A stretch of 64,000 nt of DNA, taken from the NCBI RefSeq assembly GCF_018446385.1, contig NC_055996.1:14557317-14621316 (forward strand), read 5' to 3'. How positions within the stretch are numbered: the first letter of the stretch is position 1; each line of letters opens with the position of its first letter. A model generated the notes under the pieces. That model searched no databases and was not told where the DNA came from. It saw only the letters and a program-made list of their open reading frames with translations. This document shows, one piece after another, positions 34,696 through 46,004 of the stretch. The stretch comes from Zingiber officinale (lineage: Eukaryota > Streptophyta > Magnoliopsida > Zingiberales > Zingiberaceae). The translations under genes and the position numbers were made by a program.

Positions 34696-36030
34696 CTAGA
34701 AACAAAGTCCCTTTCTAGAAAGACCCCAGTCCTTGTGCTGACTGGGAATGTAGAAGTAATATCCCTTAGTTTCCTTGGGATATCCGATGAAATAGCACTT
34801 GTCGGATTTGGGTCCTAATTTGTCTGAGACTTGACGTCGTACGTAAGCCTCACAGCCCCAAATCCTCATGAAAGACACCTGGGCATCTCTCCCAATCCAT
34901 ATCTTATATGGTGTCTTTATCACGGCCTTGGATGGAACTCGGTTGAGAATGAAAGCTGCCGTGTCTAGAGTATATCCCCATAGATATGTCGGAAGATCTG
35001 TGTGACTCATCATAGATCGTACCATATCTAATAAGGTACGATTCCTCTTTTCGGATACACTATTCCACTGTGGTGTTCCAGGAGGAGTGAGTTGAGATAA
35101 AATTCCACACTCAGCTAAGTAGTCACGAAACTCATGGCTTAAGTATTCACCACCTCGATCTGATCGAAGTACCTTAATACTCTTGCCAAGCTGGTTCTGT
35201 ACTTCATTCTCGAATTCTTTGAACTTTTCAAAGGATTCAGATTTATGTGTCATCAAATACACATAACCATATCTACTGAAGTCATTAGTAAATGTGATGA
35301 AGTACCTATAACCGCCTCTAGCAGCGACATTGAAAGGGCCACATACATCACTATGTATGAGTCCTAACAAATCAGTCGCTCTCTCGCTGTGCCCTCTAAA
35401 GGGAGTCTTGGTCATCTTGCCTCGTAGGCATGACTCGCATATCTCATATGATTCAAAATCAAATGAGTCCAACAAACCATCCTTATGGAGTTGGGATAAG
35501 CGCTTGTCATTTATATGACCTAAGCGACAGTGCCAAAGGTAGGTTTGGTTCATGTCATTAGACTTGAACCTCTTGGTATTTACGTTATAGATAGGGCTTT
35601 CAAGGTCTAGAATATAGAGTCCGTTTATCAGAGGTGCACTACAATAGAACATATCGTTTAAGTAGACGGAACAACATTTGTTCTTTATAGTAAACGAGAA
35701 ACCTTTCTTGTCCAAACAAGAAACTGATATAATGTTCTTAGTTAATGCAGGCACATAACAACAATCGACTAACTCTAGTACAACCCCAGAGGGTAGAGAT
35801 AAACAGTAAGTCCCTACAGCAATAGCAGCAACCCGTGCTCCATTGCCTACTCGTAGGTCCACCTCGCCCTTTGTCAATGCCCTGCTATTTCTCAGCGCCT
35901 GCACATCAGTACAAATGTGAGAAGCACATCCAATATCTAATACCCATGATGTAGAAATAGATAGATTGACTTCTATAACATATATACCTGAAGTGGAAGT
36001 CTCACTTCGCTTCCTCTTAAGATCCTCCAA
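34696..36030 (-). pseudogene. Copia protease and integrase
   Basis: 444 codons. The protease site reads WVLDIGCASHIC, where the usual active site is D(S/T)GA, so the protease residue pattern is altered. The integrase has the zinc-binding H...H...CXXC (LWHCRLGHINDKR, ICESCLRGKM) and catalytic D (HSDVCGPF), D (RSDRGGEY) and E (SVSEKRNRTL). It ends early at 34,696 by frameshift near 34,740; the normal continuation (TGVFLERDFVS) is in the next frame. At its start it overlaps the gag frame because of a small deletion. Confidence 0.9.
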
Positions 36031-36806
36031 GTATACCTTGCAGTTCCTCTTCCGGTCTGACCGCAGTGGAAGCAGGTAGCATCCTTGGCGACCCCTCCTT
36101 TAGGCTTCAGTGCCTTGCCTTTGCCCTTGGCTTGGGACTTTCCCTTGCCTTTGGGCTTGCCTTTGCCCTTATGCTTCTGGACCATCAGAATGGGCTTAAC
36201 CTTCTTAAGGTTAACCTCAGCAGTTCGTAACATACTAAGGAGCTCGGGCAGTGGCTTGTCAATCTCGTTCATGTTATAGTTCAGAACGAATTGACTATAG
36301 TTATCCGGCAAGGATTGCAAGATTAAGTCAGTGGCCAGCTCTTGGCCAAGTGGGAACCCCAGTCTTTGTAGGTTCTCTATGTACCCAATCATCTTGAGTA
36401 CATAAGGACCTACGGGAGCCCCGTCTGACATCTTGCACTAAAACAGTGTCTTAGATATCTCAAATCTCTCATGCCTCGCTTGTCCCTGATATAGTTGGCG
36501 AAGATGCTCAACCATATCATAAGCGCCCATCAACTCGTGTTGCTTCTGAAGCTCAGAGTTCATGGTCGCGAGCATTAGACATGACACATCTAATGCGTCA
36601 TCTTGATGCTTCTTGTAAGCATCTTTGTCAGCTCGCGGGGCATTGGCAAGAGGAGCCTCCGGAATGGGCTGCTCCAGAACGTATAGCTTACATTCCTGAG
36701 TGAGAACTATTCTCATGTTCCTGTACCAGTCCAGGAAGTTTGCTCCGTTAAGCTTGTCCTTCTCAATGACAGATCGCAGGGAGAAGGTGTTCGTATTTGA
36801 CGTCAT
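35973..36806 (-). pseudogene. Copia gag with one stop and a damaged zinc knuckle
   Basis: Starts at ATG 36,806 (MTSNTNTFSLRSVIEKDK). One frame to 35,973 with TAG at 36,438-36,440 (SKTLF, stop, CKMSDG). Contains the copia gag helix text (NFLDWYRNMRIVL, LLSMLRTAEVNLK) and a Lys/Gly-rich stretch (KHKGKGKPKGKGKSQAKGKG) before the CCHC knuckle. The knuckle reads CFHCGQTG and then jumps frame: about 5 nt including the His codon appear to be deleted, which both destroys the knuckle and shifts gag out of frame with pol. Confidence 0.9.
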
Positions 36807-38499
36807 GGTTATCTACAACAGAATAAAAGCAGAAATAAATATCATATTCTTTTAAAATCATTTAATTAGGCCTTTAATTAAATGATGCTCCCACTGAATT
36901 CTATAATTCTTGTGGGACAAGATCCATATCATACTAACCCTTGAGTTAGCTTTGTCTAATACGCCCAAGGCTTAGTATGATCGGTAGGTAACGATTACCA
37001 ATTACATCTCTATGCAACTCTTGTTTATAAAATCAATATCCGTATTTATATTAAAACTCGAGTTAGCTTTGGCTAATACGCCCGAGAGTTAATATAGATG
37101 TGATTTTGACCTATCTTTTCCAACCGTTGGAAGAATGCCTATAGTTGACTCGATCTAACCGAGCAACTAGGAATACTCAATCTAATTGAGTTTGTATTCA
37201 CCCATGCGTTGATAGGCGGGACCAAGATTGTCCCTCCGTACCCTACCAAGATAATATGTATTGCTCTGTTTTGGCAGATTCAACAATACATGTGATCGAG
37301 GTAGTGATAGGTATCACGGTACGGTTAGGCATTTAGAGTTGGTTCGATCGAGATCTAATCTAATCGAAAATGATGCATCTTGTGCACGACTTCGATCTAA
37401 TCTAATCGCAAGGGTGCATCATGTGCACGACTTAGATCTAATCTAATCGTAAGGCACTAATTAATTAATTACTTATTAAACATGCATCATATACATAAGC
37501 AATTAACTAATTAATCTATTTGTGATTTAGTCATGGCCCCACTATGATCTTCTCAAGCCAATGAGAAGATCGAATGGTCAACCTAGGGTCAACAGCTTCT
37601 CCAAGCTCCTCCCTTTGACCACCTTGTGTTGCTCGTGCCCGCCTCGGAACTCCGTCTCGTGTGGACCCTCCACCGCTCCAATTTGTACATTACAATTTGA
37701 AACTCGAGTTACATTCGAGTCTAAATCTAATTTACAACCAGAATATATGAGAAAGGCACGACGCGCAGGTCGCGGAAAAATAAAAACATACAACACGCGC
37801 AAACACATAACGACACGCAGGCCGTATTATGAATTACAACACAATCCAATCATATTGGGTGTTTGGACCATGACTATCAAAAAATTAATATATAATTCAA
37901 AATTATATATTTTCATAATTTTCTATAATTTTAAAAATATTTTTTTACAATTTTTACGAGTAAAGTTTCCCGGCAGTCCCGTTTAGCGGCTTCGGGCGCA
38001 ATCGCGGAACGGATCCCCTTGCGGGGCCAGGGGCAGTGCCCCTACCCACGATCTAACCATTGCGAGGGTTCCTTTGTGATCCAACAACGCCTAAACTCAC
38101 TGTTCCAAAACGATTTGGGTCGAGACATTGCCGTTTCGGAAAAAATCTTCCCGGCAGGTTCGTTTTTAGCGATTTCGGGTGTAATCGCGGAGCAAATCCC
38201 CTTGCGGGGTTAGGGGAAGTACCCCTACCCACGATCTAACCATCGTGAGTTGCTCCTTTGCGATCTAATGGCACCCAAGCCCGCTGTCCCAAACGGATTT
38301 GGGACAAAACGAAGTCGTTTAAGGAAAAACTTCCCGGTAGCCGAAGCCTACAAGTGCCGAGATACTTGTGCTTCGCTTCTACGGAAAAATTACCCATAAA
38401 ACATAAAAACTAAATTTTTATAGAAAATCACAGAACGTTTAGTTTTCATAAAACCAAAAATTAAACTCGTACAAGCCTTGCACGTGGATCTGATACCAC
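36807..38499 (-). other. Copia family B leader with 181-bp tandem duplication and primer-binding site
   Basis: Untranslated region between the 5' LTR and gag. Two direct copies of a ~181-bp unit (starting TTTCCCGGCAG at 37,966 and TCTTCCCGGCAG at 38,147; each with CCCCTTGCGGGG and CCCCTACCCACGATCTAACC), plus the start of a third at 38,330. Primer-binding site complementary to initiator tRNA-Met at about 38,484-38,499. Open frames here (37,261-38,213) are not genes. Confidence 0.8.
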
Positions 38500-40350
38500 T
38501 GTTGGGTTTTTCTGGCCGCGAAAATCGCTTTTCGCGTCGCGGAAACCCCGAATCACCCAAAGCCGTAGATCCGTGCAAGGAAAACCGAACGAAAATTACG
38601 AGTACGAGTTTTAAATATCTAGATCTACTCCTAGATCTATGTGTTAAGAAGTATACCTTGAAGCGTGCCCTTTCGCGTTCCCGCAAGTCCAAGGAATTGC
38701 CGGATCTCTAGACCGTCAAGCGTCGGTCCTCTAGAAGTATCCACACGGACACGTAGGTGGAGAAAACCTCACACAAAGGTGTGCTAGCACCTTGGTAAGA
38801 TTCGGCCAAGCAAGGAGGAGAGGGAGAGGAAGAGCTTGAGGAAGAAGAAGGAGTAATCACTTGAATGAGCAAATTGAATTTCTCATTCAATCAAAAGTGG
38901 CCGGCCACTCTCTATTGTAACTCCCCTCATTAATGCATTAAGTTGTCATCAAGGAGATAATGTAACCTCCATGAGGTTGCACTCACTAGTAACTCCCATG
39001 AGGTGGCACATCATGATGATGTGGAACATCATCATTGGTCCACCTAATGTCAACTCACCAATGAGGTGGCAAAAGGTCAAGTCAAAATTAACCTTTGGTC
39101 TTCCTTCTTAAGTCAAGTCAAACTTGACCCAATCTCTTCCATGGTTGATCTAATCTAACCATTTGATTCAAGCCAACTTAATATAATGAATCTAATTCAT
39201 TTAATTAAATTGATTCAATGAGTCAAAATCTAAATTAGACTCATTGAACACATGAATCAACTTGAGTCGAACTCAAGTTAGCCCAATTAGGATTACTCTT
39301 AATCCAATTTGATTTATCAAATGAATCTAATCCTCTTGGTTCATCATATGAACCTAATCTCCATCTAATTATCCTAAGTGTGTGACCCTATAGGTTCTTG
39401 TAACGTTGACAATGCCCTAAACCCATTTAGGAGCATAAGTAATGAGCGGTATCTAGCAACACATCATTACTACCCAAGTTACAAGAATGTCGAGATCCGA
39501 CATCACCTTGTGACTACTAATTGTGACTCCTCACAATATATGACAAGTGTCATTCTATCCTAGAAATCTAGATTGATCAATGTGAGGCATAGACCGTGTC
39601 ATCCTCTGACCAATCTAAATCTTGAACTCCAAGTAGACTCACTAAATCAAATGAGCTCAATATCCTATATTGACTCATTTGGGCATGGCCATGCACTTCG
39701 TGGTCTCACTCTATCAAGAATACTGATGTCTCTCCCATCATATAGGAGGGATATATCTCATCTACATCACTCACATCCCTCTGCATAATTTGTTATATAC
39801 CCAGTAACCGCCTTTATAGTCCACCCAGTTACGGGTGACGTTTGACGAAACCAAAGTACATAACTCCTTATGTAGGGATCTATGGTGACTTCAGGTCTAA
39901 GGACTAGTAGTCATACTAATAGCCACATGAGAAAGTATATGACACTCATATAACGATCCATGATACTTTCTCATGGCGGGTCATTCAGTATACATTCTCT
40001 AATGTATACCCATGTATCAACTTGATATCTCTATATCCATGACTTGTGAGATCAAGTCATCGAGTTGACCTACATGCTAGTCTTATTGCATTAACATTGT
40101 CCCTGAATGTTAATACTCGACTAGGAATGATTAAGAGTAGTGTTCCCTATATCATCTCACTATCGGTTCAACTAACCGATTGATATAGGTGAGAACCATC
40201 TACTCAAGGACATTATTATACTTAGTTTATTTGGCACCAATACAAGTAAGTATAATAACCAAAATCCAAATGCCTTTATTAATATACAAGAATATGATAC
40301 AATGAGTCCATACAATCATCAAATGATTGGCTCTAGGGCTCTAACTAACA
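38500..40350 (-). repeat. 5' LTR of family B copia
   Basis: 1,851 bp, same length as the 3' LTR. Differences are scattered substitutions, including a cluster near 39,720-39,810. A third partial copy of this LTR lies at 63,442-64,000 in opposite orientation. Confidence 0.95.
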
Positions 40351-40355
40351 GAGAC

Positions 40356-41560
40356 ATACCTCTTAAAAAATGAATGTGGGCCTTCAGTTCTCTACGTACT
40401 TGACATTCTAGCACAAAATACATGGCTAAAATATGTCAGCATTTACTTGTGACATAATTAGTACATCAATAACAACCAATCATTTTTCTCCAAGTTCGCA
40501 CACTTGATAACCTCTTCCCATGAATTCTCAAATTCATTAGGTATTGTAGACTTTCCAATGACATTCTTTATGTTTTGATAGTAGTAATGAAAAATCAAAG
40601 GGATTAATTTATCTGAGAATTTATCAAGTATGTGCTATAAACAATATCGATGCATTGTTTAAGAGAAAACTTATGCAATGACTTTCGTCATAACAGAATC
40701 TTGATTAGTGATGATCATGTTTGACACCTTTAGGAATGACTTTTATGAACTTAAAAAACTAAACAAAAGACTCAGTTTTCTCATCACTTAGAAATCCACA
40801 ACCAAAAATAATTGTATGATAATGATGATTAATTCCTACAAATGGTGTAAAAATCAGCCTATATTTGTTGGTGTTATATGTTATATCAAATACAACTATA
40901 TCACCAAATACACTATATACTCTCCTTGATATATGATCTACCCAAAAATACCTACTAAATTATAATCTTAATCAGATCCATAAACAAAGAAAAAAACTGA
41001 ATTCTTCTTCTCAAATACAAATAACTCGATCAGTATTTCAACATCGATACCTTTTTGTTAATCCTTTAGTTCTTTCTCTAAGTTTTTAATATCTCTTGTC
41101 GTGCAACCTACCCACTGAGATCCTTCATACTCTATCTTTAATAATCACATTTGTTGATAAGTTAGCACATTGGTCTCTAAAAATTATTGAGTCAATGCTT
41201 TCTTTGTTGCCGAAACATTACAATGTAAGCATATCAAATGCACCTTTGAAGGAATCGAGAGTGGATGATCATAACTTTCCATGAATCTAGTGAAAACCCA
41301 ATTAAGTCCAGTTTATTCCTTGACAAGTGAAATCTTTGACATACTACCAGTTCTAACTTTGTCACGTACTCTAACACTTGTCCGTTGATCAACTTTTGCA
41401 TGTTTATTCCACCACATTTGATTTGTATGTCCTTTAAAACATACAAATGTTTTCCAGACAACTTCAATTTGTCCTATTATTTTTCTTGCTATTGTTTATC
41501 CTTGTGCTAAATCCGACTTCTTGTGCATATTCATTATGGAATGAAAATACATCTTCTATT
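40356..41560 (-). pseudogene. FAR1-type MULE transposase, N-terminal and catalytic piece
   Basis: Minus-strand frames, with stops and shifts, give the full N-terminal order of FAR1/Jittery-type transposases. First a FAR1 DNA-binding domain (FVCFKGHTNQMW, VRTGSMSKISLVKE, YDHPLSIPSKVH), then a spacer ending QWVGCTTRDI, then the MULE domain: FSRYFWVDHISRRVYSVFGD, IVVFDITYNTNKYRLIFTPF, GINHHYHTIIFGCGFLSDEK. Then TNQDSVMTKVIA, a CIDIV..HILDKFSDKL helix and SHSFFKRYVS, where the copia element interrupts. Related host proteins FAR1/FHY3 are domesticated versions of such transposases. Clearly decayed; non-functional. Confidence 0.75.
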
Positions 41561-41784
41561 GATAAGAATTCCATCCCAATTTTTGACTTTCGATCATCTA
41601 CAATTTAGGGAATGTATAGCTGCCCCTCGCCTCCATCTTCTTCTATTGCCGAGAAGTGTTAGATTCTACAATTATATGAAGTTCTCAACTAGGTCTTGTT
41701 GCAACAAAGAGTTAAGCTTGTTAAGAAGAATAGAGATTCTACTTTGGATTACCAATTTGCTTTGGATTGCAAATGAATATTATA

Positions 41785-42549
41785 GTCAACACGTTGTAGC
41801 AGCTATGGTTGCGTAGTTGCTATAATATTCTAGTTTGCTAGTCTAAGAACGTTGTAGCAGCTACAAAACTGCAACTGCTATAACGTGCTAACTAGAACAA
41901 GAACGTTGTAGTAGCTATGGTACAATGTTCTTGTTTAGGGATTAGAACGTTGTGGCAGTTACGATTCCATAGTTTTTGTAGCTACTACAACATTGTATCT
42001 AACCATAACAATGAGTTTTGGATGGAGGAGGAAGATGTAAAAACCTCTTTGAATGGGAACTGAATTGACATGTAAATCTAAACTCTAAATAATAAGATGA
42101 GGCAGCAATAGAGAGTTAAAGAATATGGAACAATGATATTTGGATGGAGGAGGAAGATGTAAAATCCCCTTCGAATGGGAACTGAACTGATACAAATTTA
42201 AACCCTAAATAATAAGACGAGTTAGTAGTAGAGAGTTAAAAGAATATGGCACATACATGGGGGCACACACTGCAGATGAACGACAACAAGCAGGTGAGGT
42301 GAGGCGAGGCGGCGCCTAGGGAGTTGATCGACGAATACAGTAAGGAACGCGAAGTCGAGGAATTCGAAGGGGGGTTTTGAGAGGGAAAGGTGAAATTAGA
42401 AAGACGTGTGTGTGTGTTTGTTTTTAATTCTGACGGGGTAACTTTGACGATTCAACTTTATAGTGAAAAATAATAAAAAAAAAAGATGATAGAGCACTGC
42501 TACAATGAAAATCGAGGATAGTCATCGATGAGGAGTCGGGAGCATATCA
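41785..42549 (-). repeat. Right long inverted terminus of MULE-A
   Basis: Reverse complement matches 485-1115: hairpins at 41,795-42,000, the GAGGAGGAAGATGTAAAA block (here duplicated, at about 42,017 and 42,140), AATAATAAGA, the TTTTGAGAGGGAAA block, TTCTGACGGGGTAACTTTGA, and the end GGAGCATATCA. The local duplication makes it longer than the left end. AT-rich unassigned DNA (42,550-42,609) separates it from the hAT MITE. Confidence 0.65.
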
Positions 42550-42617
42550 AAACGCTCTCTTTCTATATATCTATAAAATAAAGAAAAAAAATACACTTAA
42601 TGCTCACAAGATGTGGT

Positions 42618-43031
42618 TAGGGCTACAAACGAATCGAGCCGGCTCGCGAGCTTTTCGAGCCGGCTTGAAAAATATTCGATTCGTATTTGAATTTATCGAA
42701 TTTGAGCCGAACTCGAACATGTTCGAACTTTTTTTCGAGCCGAACTCGAGCCCAAATTATATTGTTTGAGCCGCTCGCGAGCCTTAATATTTATTATATA
42801 AGTTAAATATATATTAAATAAATAAATTTCGAGCCTTTCAAACTTATTTTCGAGCAATAATTCGAATAGTTCGCGAACATATTCGAATATTTCAAGCCGA
42901 ACTCGAACCCGAGCCCTAATTCGAACCGAACTCGAACCAAACATTTTAAAATTTTTGAACTTCGAATCGAGCTCGAACTCAAATATACCTATTTCGAGCC
43001 AAATTCTCGATTCGATTCGTTTACATCCCTA
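42618..43031. mobile_element. hAT-type MITE with 8-bp target duplication
   Basis: 414 bp with inverted ends TAGGGCTACAAACGAATCGAG and, on the other side, the complement TAGGGATGTAAACGAATCGA. Perfect 8-bp duplication GATGTGGT at 42,610-42,617 and 43,032-43,039. The interior is full of TTCGAGC/GCTCGAA palindromic text and encodes nothing. The size and 8-bp duplication fit hAT non-autonomous elements. Confidence 0.85.
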
Positions 43032-43039
43032 GATGTGGT

Positions 43040-43579
43040 GTACACCATTAGATATGTAGCCTAGCATTATATATATAATATGAATATTACCTTGTAGCAA
43101 ATAAATCTTCCTCGCTCGGTGAATGAGACTGTTAGGTGACTCTAAAATGCTCAAAAATATACTGAGGATCTTGAAAAATGAAATAAAAACTGCAAACAAT
43201 GAAATCGTCAACTTTCATTGATGTTTGATGGAGATGTTAAAAGAATATTATTCAACAAATTCAAGAATCATCCAGCAAGAACCATTCTCCTCAAGAAACA
43301 ATTGAATTTCATATATTGTCGCAAAAAATTCTATTGACAGACCTAAATCAAGCAAAATAAACTTCCAATTTTCTTCATTAATCAATTATCATATTAACAA
43401 TCCTGAATGCAATGACTTGAGAAACTCCAGACCATGCTGTGCACAATATGTTTCATGCAACTGTTTAACAACTGGAGACAATTAGTGATAGAAACTGGGG
43501 CTGGTTAAACAAAAAGAGGCCAATGTACAAGTATCTTGAAAGAGTATAATACTCGAATTAATGACCGAAATAGATATTC
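43040..43579. other. Downstream region of the patellin-like gene
   Basis: AT-rich. Probably holds the 3' UTR and polyadenylation region of the minus-strand gene that ends at 43,580. No other gene seen. Confidence 0.5.
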
Positions 43580-45557
43580 CTAGGTCCTCCGACAACCTGA
43601 AGGTGATTGGACAGTGGGATGAAGAGGATCTGGTAGAGTATACAAGGGGATGGTGGGCTTGCTCTTTGACCTATAAAGGACTCTCTTCTTCTTGTAAGTT
43701 TTATTCGTGATGGTCAACACCAGTTTCCCTGGTTCGCTGATGTAGAAAGAGTTCCTAACGCATTCTTCAAGGTTTCTTTCCTTTTGAATCAAGATTTTGT
43801 AGGAGCCTTCATCGTCGGGGATGAACTCCTCCTTGTAGTCCACTTCCCATCCCACAACTGTTACGTCCCACACGACGGTGACCCCCGGCTGTATCATGTA
43901 ATTACAGGAGTTTAGTCAAGGACTGTACACCAGTTACATTCAGCTTGAGACCAAAACATAGAGTAGTACCTCAACTATGGGGATCTCTATAGAGGAGGTT
44001 CCACCTTTAAGTGTAATCTCGGATGCTATTCCATTGTCTTCTGAGAATTCTTCATCATTCTCCCTTCTCAGGCCACCATACTGCACTGGTATATTCTCTG
44101 CAGATATAAACCTGCACATGAGAAAAACTTATTTATTCTACCTATTAGTTAAATTATCAGCAATTGAGAGATCCAATCAATCTCTTAATCTTACTTGAGA
44201 AGTGTTTCAGTAACTTTTGAGGACCGGGCAAATATAAACTTGCTCCTTGTTCTGGGTGTAATGAAAGGAGAGAATAGTGCATGATAAGCATAGTAGCGAA
44301 AGGAGACATTCAAGAATATCTGCAAAAGTAAAATAACACAAAATTAATTATATATCTTTATCAAATTTGTTCAATGTAACAAGAAGCACACGACGAACAA
44401 CTTCAACCCCAAAACATGTTATCCCAAGATCAAACATTGTTCCCAGTTCTATCCTTTTCTTTTATAATCATCTACAAACATTCTGTCTGACAAACTCAAA
44501 TCAAAGAGCCTCATTTGATTGGTGGACGATTACAAAAATAAGGTAATCAAAATAATGCAATGCTCGAAACTACTTGGATTAATCAAATTATCAGTATTTA
44601 ATTAAACCTAACAGACTAACATCGCAAGTAGAAGCAACAGCATTAAACTTGGATACAAAATGGGACTATGATAATATGAAATTTAGTTAAATAGATACGC
44701 ACTCAAAATGATCTAAATTTCTAGTAAATGAGTAGATTTAACATTACTTATCTTACATTCTTTGCGACGAACTCGGGGTAGTTGTCCTGGAGAACAGCGA
44801 CGACCTCCCTGGTGGCGGTGCGAAGCTCCTTCAACCCCGGCCGTAGCATGTCCTTGAAGTCGATGATGTGGAGAAGTGTGGCAGAGCCCCCGGAGTGGAG
44901 GCTCATCTGCTCGATCCCCTGCTCCATGAGCCGCACTCTCCACCTCAGGAGCCGCTGCCGCCGCTCGGCGCTGCCCACAGCCCTGCGGTACACCTCCCGG
45001 TCCTTGAATACCCCGTAGACGTTGTAGCACACGGGGTTCCCATCCCGGTCGCGCCCCGCGATGTAGGCCGCGCCCCTGAGGTGCTCCGCCAGGGCCGCCG
45101 CCTCTTCGTCATTCTCGCAAACACCTTTCGCGCAGTCGAGCCCGAACTCCCGCCGCCACCGCAGCGTCCTCCGGAGCATCTCCAGCGCCTCGGCGGCCTT
45201 GAACTCTTGGGCCCGGAGGAACTTGAGGAGGATCACGTCGGTGCCCTCGTGCTTCTTGCTAGGAAGCAACGGGATGCCCCAGAGGGAGACGCCTCCCGGA
45301 TCCAGCACTTCCTCCTCCCCCTTCTCTTCCTTACTCTGCTCCTCCTCCTTGCCCTCGGTCGCGACGCGGGTTCGGTGCCTGCCCTCGTGGTGGTGCCGAG
45401 GGGGAGGGGGCTTGATGAGATCGCCGCTGAGGATGACTTCCTCCAGCATTTCTCGGAGATCAATCAGGGCCTTCTTCTCGGAGGGCTTGAGGTCCTCGGG
45501 CGGGTCGGCGACTGCTTCCTGGAGGTCGTCGTCATCGCCGTCGAAGGTCGGTTCCAT
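43580..45557 (-). CDS. PATL: Patellin-like Sec14-GOLD domain protein
   Basis: Four exons on the minus strand: 45,557-44,757, 44,319-44,195, 44,111-43,970 and 43,888-43,580, all GT-AG, giving 458 aa with phases that join cleanly. The N-terminus is acidic (FDGDDDDLQEAVADPPEDL), then a charged linker and a CRAL-TRIO-N part with ILLKFLRAQEFK at about 109-120. The Sec14 lipid-binding domain spans about 165-325 (HIIDFKDMLRPGLKEL, LQDNYPEFVAKN, SPFITPRTRSKFIFA, IPVQYGGL). The GOLD domain is C-terminal, about 345-450 (WDVTVVGWEVDYKEEFIPDD, YISEPGKLVLTITNKT, KKKRVLYRSK). Patellins bind phosphoinositides and act in membrane trafficking and cell-plate formation; that role is from the family. It is shorter than the ~500-570 aa of many patellins owing to a short N-terminal region. 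No broken residue seen. Exon 1 is GC-rich, exons 2-4 are not. Confidence 0.9.
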
Positions 45558-46004
45558 AGCGGATCAACTTAGGGTTAAAGGGAATCAGATTGAGGAAGGG
45601 GGAAGAGGAGGAGAGGGAGGAGTAGAAAAGCACCATCGATCCATGGCCAAAGTTTAGAAGGGATGAGGAGGAGAATAATACGCGGCGGAAGTGGTGGTGA
45701 GGAACGCAGACAGGTCGGCTTCGGCCTGTTAAATAGGTGGGCATGGATTATACGGCGAGGAAGAAAAGACTAAAGACAGAGGTAAATGTGCAGTTATTTT
45801 TTCCGGTTATTATTTTTTCCCCCTTTTTGAATAATTAATGGAGGGAGAAGTTGCATCCAATTTGCGTGGTTGCCGATTTAAATAATTAAAAAGGAAAATA
45901 TTAAAATTCATTATCACATTTATCGCTAGATAGTCACTTTTAGGGTAACAAACAAGAAGAGACACGCCGTAGTATTCGATGAAGGAAACCTCAAATCCTG
46001 GACG
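45558..46004 (-). promoter_or_regulatory. Intergenic region between HSP90 and the patellin-like gene
   Basis: 447 bp holding the 3' UTR of HSP90 and the promoter and leader of the patellin-like gene. A TATA-like CTATTTAACAGG reads on the minus strand at about 45,726-45,737, some 170 bp before the ATG. The two genes are tandem, not divergent, so each has its own promoter. Confidence 0.5.

Larger units (their letters stand above)
31012..40350 (-). mobile_element. Full-length Ty1/copia retrotransposon (family B)
   Basis: 9,339 bp, minus orientation, bounded by a perfect 5-bp duplication GAGAC (31,007-31,011 and 40,351-40,355). Two LTRs of exactly equal length, 1,851 bp, differ at about two dozen sites by eye. 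The primer-binding site is TGGTATCAGATCCACG, just inside the 5' LTR (38,484-38,499); the purine tract GTGGGAGAT lies next to the 3' LTR. Gag, protease, integrase, RT and RNase H follow in copia order. The coding region has three in-frame stops and at least two frameshifts, so it cannot make its own proteins. It interrupts the FAR1-type transposase of MULE-A. Confidence 0.95.
485..42549. mobile_element. MULE-A: composite MULE with FAR1-type transposase and Ulp1-like gene
   Basis: The outer limits come from long inverted termini: 485-1115 reads as an inverted, diverged copy of 41,785-42,549. Shared features include the outermost TGATATGCTCC, a CACTGTAGCAGTGC-like box, a CCCTGTCAGAATTAAAAA-like stretch, and hairpins built on GTTGTAGCAGCTAC. 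Inside are a minus-strand FAR1-type transposase broken into four pieces and a plus-strand Ulp1-like remnant, which converge. At least seven later insertions account for most of the length. I could not find a 9-bp target duplication next to the termini, so the outer limits are inferred; the two ends could come from different copies of one family. Reading of the FAR1 frame straight through three insertions is strong support for a single host element between 24 and 42 kb. Confidence 0.6.

Noticed and set aside
44868..45572. 234-codon frame on the plus strand
   Set aside because: Antisense shadow of the GC-rich first exon of the patellin-like gene.
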